A stretch of 8,023 bases of DNA from Pseudomonadota bacterium (GTDB taxonomy: Bacteria; Desulfobacterota; Desulfobacteria; Desulfobacterales; ETH-SRB1): assembly GCA_018897415.1 (NCBI GenBank), contig JAHIKR010000393.1:1-8023 (forward strand). The letters are read 5' to 3'. The translations under genes were made by a program, and so were the position numbers. Numbering within the stretch: the first letter of the stretch is position 1; each line of letters begins with the position of its first letter. Below are positions 5,376-8,023 of this stretch, in pieces. The notes below the pieces were generated by a model. The model ran no database searches and was not told where the DNA came from. It saw nothing but the letters and a program-made list of their open reading frames with translations.

Positions 5376-7418
5376 ATGAATAATGGTTTGCCGGAAACTC
5401 AGCCATGGCCGGAAACCCAGTCAGAAATTGATGAGCTTTGTATCAATACCATCCGCACGCTTTCTATGGACGCCATTCAAAAAGCAAATTCCGGCCATCC
5501 CGGCGCACCAATGGGTCTTGCACCTGCGGCCTACATCCTATGGGAACGCTTTCTGAAACATAATCCCAAAAATCCTGAATGGATAGATAGAGACCGCTTT
5601 GTACTTTCAGGCGGACATGCATCTATGCTTCTTTACAGCCTGCTTTACCTTTCCGGCTATGATTTAACCCTGAATGACATAAAAAATTTTCGGCAATGGG
5701 GAAGTAAAACTCCCGGGCATCCTGAATTTGGTCATACCCCTGGCGTTGAAACTACAACCGGCCCTTTGGGCCAGGGATTTAGCAATGCTGTAGGAATGGC
5801 TATGGCTGAAAGGCATCTTGCAACGATATTTAACCGCAACGGGTATGATATCATAGATCATTATACATACATGCTATGCGGAGATGGCGATCTTATGGAA
5901 GGGATTAGCGCTGAAGCCGCATCTTTAGCCGGACACCTGGGACTTGCAAAGTTGATCTGCATCTATGATGACAACAAAATATCCATTGAAGGAAGTACAG
6001 ATATAGCATTTACTGAAGACGTTGCCCTTAGATTCAAGGCTTATAACTGGCATGTAATTAAAGTTGAGGATGGAAACAATTTAAACAATATCTATAAGGC
6101 TATTAAGGAAGCCAAGTCAGAAACAACAAAACCATCCATTATTGTTTTACGAACACATATCGCCTTTGGAAGCCCGAATAAACAGGATTCCGCTGATGCG
6201 CACGGAGCGCCTCTTGGTGAAGAAGAAATTCGTTTAACAAAAAAGAACCTGGACTGGGATGAAAATGTTTCTTTTTATGTGCCAGAACAAGTAACCGAAA
6301 TATTTGGGGGATGTATTGATAAGGGAGAAAAAGAAGAATCAATCTGGAAAGAAAAGTTCGAAGAATATTGCAGTAAATATCCTGATCTATCAAAAAAATT
6401 GAATGATTCATTAAATAACTTGTTAAATGAAGGCTGGGATGCGGACCTGCCTGATTTTTCAAATAACGACGGGCCGATAGCAACAAGAGCTGCATCTGGG
6501 AAAATACTAAATGCCATTGCAGAAAACACATCTTATCTCATAGGAGGATCTGCAGACTTGGCCCCCTCAAACAAAACCATTATAGAATCCTCCCATGATT
6601 TTCAAAAAAATATGTTCGACGGCAGAAATATCCGTTTTGGAGTCAGGGAACATGCAATGGGAGGAATAATGTCAGGGATAGCTCTTCATAAAGGGCTCAG
6701 GCCTTATGGCGGGACTTTTCTTGTTTTCGCTGACTACATGCGGCCATCAATACGCCTCGCCGCACTTATGAAGTTACCTGTAATATACATCTTTACTCAT
6801 GACAGTATTGCGGTTGGCGAAGACGGCCCAACTCACCAGCCAGTAGAGCATCTGGCCAGTTTAAGGGCAATTCCTGGCCTAACGGTAATTAGACCGTCTG
6901 ACGCTACTGAAACTGTAGAAGCATGGCGTCTGGCTGCCAAAACTACAGATTGCCCGGTTGCCTTAATCCTCAGCCGTCAAAAGCTTCCCGTTATTGATAG
7001 GACAATTTACAGCTCTGCTGATAAGCTTGTTAACGGTGCTTATGTTCTGTCTGATTCTGACGGCAAGCCGGATATTATACTTATAGCTACAGGCTCGGAA
7101 GTTCACATTGCACTCGAAGCAGGAAAAATCCTTGAAAAAAAGGGTATTTCTGTCAGAGTAGTAAGTATGCCGAGCTGGGAGCTATTTGAAAAAACATCAC
7201 AGGAATATAAAGATAAAGTACTCCTGCCTGATGTAACCATACGGATCACTATTGAGACAGGTATCTCCATGGGCTGGGAGCGCTATGCGGGAAGCAATGG
7301 CGCAGTAATCGGTATAAATGAATTCGGTGCTTCCGCGCCTGGCAATATAGTTATGGAAAAATTCGGATTTACATCTGAAAACATTGTGCAAAAAGCAACA
7401 GAACTTTTAAAGGGATAG
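5376..7418 (+). CDS. tkt: Transketolase
   Basis: A full-length 680-aa transketolase (E. coli TktA has 663), the thiamine-diphosphate enzyme that moves two-carbon ketol units between sugar phosphates in the non-oxidative pentose phosphate pathway, in the cytoplasm. The thiamine-binding domain carries GHPGAPMG (40-47), GGHASMLLYSLLYLSGYDL (79-97), GPLGQGFSNAVGMAMAE (129-145) and the diphosphate/metal motif GDGDLMEG (169-176) with DDNK ending at 201. The pyrimidine domain has GGSADLAPSN (390-399), the catalytic glutamate in FGVREHAM (E425), DYMRPSIR (453-460) and THDSIAVGEDGPTHQP (474-489). The C-terminal domain begins near 545 and includes ATGSEV (571-576). ATG 5376 is preceded by AAGGAGA with 8-nt spacing. 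No key residue appears to be missing. The half-size UPF0016 gene follows 44 nt downstream on the same strand, so the two are probably co-transcribed. Confidence 0.97.
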   Translation: MNNGLPETQPWPETQSEIDELCINTIRTLSMDAIQKANSGHPGAPMGLAPAAYILWERFLKHNPKNPEWIDRDRFVLSGGHASMLLYSLLYLSGYDLTLNDIKNFRQWGSKTPGHPEFGHTPGVETTTGPLGQGFSNAVGMAMAERHLATIFNRNGYDIIDHYTYMLCGDGDLMEGISAEAASLAGHLGLAKLICIYDDNKISIEGSTDIAFTEDVALRFKAYNWHVIKVEDGNNLNNIYKAIKEAKSETTKPSIIVLRTHIAFGSPNKQDSADAHGAPLGEEEIRLTKKNLDWDENVSFYVPEQVTEIFGGCIDKGEKEESIWKEKFEEYCSKYPDLSKKLNDSLNNLLNEGWDADLPDFSNNDGPIATRAASGKILNAIAENTSYLIGGSADLAPSNKTIIESSHDFQKNMFDGRNIRFGVREHAMGGIMSGIALHKGLRPYGGTFLVFADYMRPSIRLAALMKLPVIYIFTHDSIAVGEDGPTHQPVEHLASLRAIPGLTVIRPSDATETVEAWRLAAKTTDCPVALILSRQKLPVIDRTIYSSADKLVNGAYVLSDSDGKPDIILIATGSEVHIALEAGKILEKKGISVRVVSMPSWELFEKTSQEYKDKVLLPDVTIRITIETGISMGWERYAGSNGAVIGINEFGASAPGNIVMEKFGFTSENIVQKATELLKG

Positions 7419-7451
7419 CAAAGAACTCATGATTGCGTTTACGGCAACACC

Positions 7452-7456
7452 AGGAG
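7452..7456 (+). promoter_or_regulatory. Ribosome binding site that fixes the UPF0016 start
   Basis: AGGAG at 7452-7456 lies 6 nt before ATG 7463. This supports the ATG and argues against the in-frame TTG at 7433, which has no Shine-Dalgarno sequence and would add a polar stretch (MRLRQHQEKS) before the first helix. Confidence 0.75.
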
Positions 7457-7462
7457 AAAAGC

Positions 7463-7744
7463 ATGGATTTTAAACTTTTTATTACTACATTTGGTTTAGT
7501 ATTCCTTGCAGAACTTGGAGATAAAACCCAGCTAACCACATTATGCCTTTCAGCTAATTACAATTCAAAGATTTCTGTATTTTTAGGCTCAGCTTTTGCC
7601 TTGATTGTGAGTTCCCTTCTTGCAGTATTATTCGGGGCAGGGTTAAGTCGCCTTTTGCCTCCAAATTATATACAAGTCGGAGCAGGGATCTTTTTTATAG
7701 TCATTGGTATATGGATATTGATTTCTATAACAAGAATTGTTTGA
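7463..7744 (+). CDS. Half-size UPF0016/GDT1-family cation transporter
   Basis: A 93-aa membrane protein with three predicted helices (about 5-28, 32-58 and 68-92). The signature ELGDKTQ (17-23) identifies the UPF0016/GDT1/TMEM165 family, whose members transport Mn2+ or Ca2+. Most family members have two such motifs in about 190-220 residues, one in each half. This one has a single repeat, so it would have to work as a dimer or with a second half-size protein. No second half is encoded next to it in this window. ATG 7463 is chosen because AGGAG precedes it at good spacing. It follows tkt by 44 nt and is probably in the same transcript. A link to the metal needed by transketolase, or to the antiporter upstream, is possible but only inferred. 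Confidence 0.85.
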   Translation: MDFKLFITTFGLVFLAELGDKTQLTTLCLSANYNSKISVFLGSAFALIVSSLLAVLFGAGLSRLLPPNYIQVGAGIFFIVIGIWILISITRIV

Positions 7745-7813
7745 TTTTAATAAACTATCAAAAAGTCCTTCCTTTTATATGTTTCTCTGATTATTGAAAA
7801 AACGCCTTATTAT
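7745..7813. other. Short convergent intergenic gap
   Basis: Between the UPF0016 stop and the end of the minus-strand frame I see no clear hairpin with a T-run. It is AT-rich with no other feature. Confidence 0.4.
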
Positions 7814-8023
7814 TTACTCAAGTTTCGCACCCCCTCTATGCAACAAAAGCTTTAAAGGCCAGGTGTTAGATAGTTTTTTTAAAAAGCAAAATATGTTCAC
7901 TCTGGCTTTGGCAACGGCACCATACCCACTCAGTTTGTAAGGAGCGAGACATGCACGGCATTTTATCCCTGGTGAAAAACTTTCTATGTGCCTGTCCTGG
8001 TCAAATCCCAAGGTATAGTGGTT
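7814..8023 (-). CDS. Unidentified protein, C-terminal part (runs off the window)
   Basis: On the minus strand a frame is open from the window edge (first visible codons N-H-Y-T) to TAA at 7814-7816, giving 69 visible residues. It includes a CRAC cysteine pair (SPGIKCRACLAPYKLSGYG), a basic and hydrophobic helix-like segment (NIFCFLKKLSNTWPLKLLL) and a basic tail (HRGGAKLE). I do not recognise a family. No start is claimed; the TTG at 8011 is merely internal to the open frame. An open stretch of this length could occur by chance, but the codon choice looks coding-like and the position is convergent with the UPF0016 gene. The alternative is a plus-strand gene starting at ATG 7951, which has AAGGAG 6 nt upstream and stays open for 24 codons to the edge. 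Only one of the two is likely real. Confidence 0.4.
   Translation of the reverse strand, partial: NHYTLGFDQDRHIESFSPGIKCRACLAPYKLSGYGAVAKARVNIFCFLKKLSNTWPLKLLLHRGGAKLE

Noticed and set aside
6139..6531. Minus-strand frames of 84 and 130 aa opposite transketolase
   Set aside because: Antisense shadows of a well-conserved enzyme gene with no start signal or recognisable motif.
7433..7462. TTG start extending the UPF0016 protein by ten residues
   Set aside because: The extension is polar, lacks a Shine-Dalgarno sequence and contains the ribosome binding site of the better ATG at 7463.

Overview
The window looks like a chromosomal segment of a moderately AT-rich Gram-negative bacterium. A sulfate-reducer-like member of the Desulfobacterota (former Deltaproteobacteria) is my best guess. 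It rests on the TauE/SafE-type permease with a small CBS protein, the Fis-type regulator remnant and the many short mobile-element-like inverted repeats between genes. This is an inference from style, not a marker-gene assignment.

Left part (1-3448): two copies of one gene end frame a transport module. Bases 1-401 are the 3' end of a membrane-protein gene cut by the window edge. After a terminator and a spacer holding a MITE-like element come a 90-aa single-CBS-domain protein (950-1222), a structured leader (1223-1415), a 428-aa TauE/SafE (TSUP) anion permease (1416-2702) and, 4 nt later, a 228-aa protein with two membrane helices (2707-3393). The first 455 bases repeat bases 2993-3448, including an 18-bp perfect-palindrome terminator. 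The two copies are identical at both ends and differ only in a central patch, which suggests tandem duplication with partial gene conversion.

Middle part (3449-5375): just past the second terminator lies a truncated minus-strand remnant of a regulator with a Fis-type helix-turn-helix. Then come an AT-rich inverted repeat, a terminator and a minus-strand CaCA-family calcium/sodium antiporter (3942-4922). A second MITE-like element (5036-5232) with perfect 21-bp terminal inverted repeats fills the gap before the next gene.

Right part (5376-8023): a full-length transketolase (tkt) is followed 44 nt later by a half-size UPF0016/GDT1-family cation transporter, probably in one operon. The final bases hold an open frame on the minus strand that runs off the window and that I could not identify.

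The most interesting unit is the CBS protein, TSUP permease and two-helix membrane protein. The third member has no function that I recognise, sits translationally close to the permease, and exists in at least two copies. It is a candidate uncharacterised subunit or regulator of an anion (possibly sulfur oxyanion) transporter.
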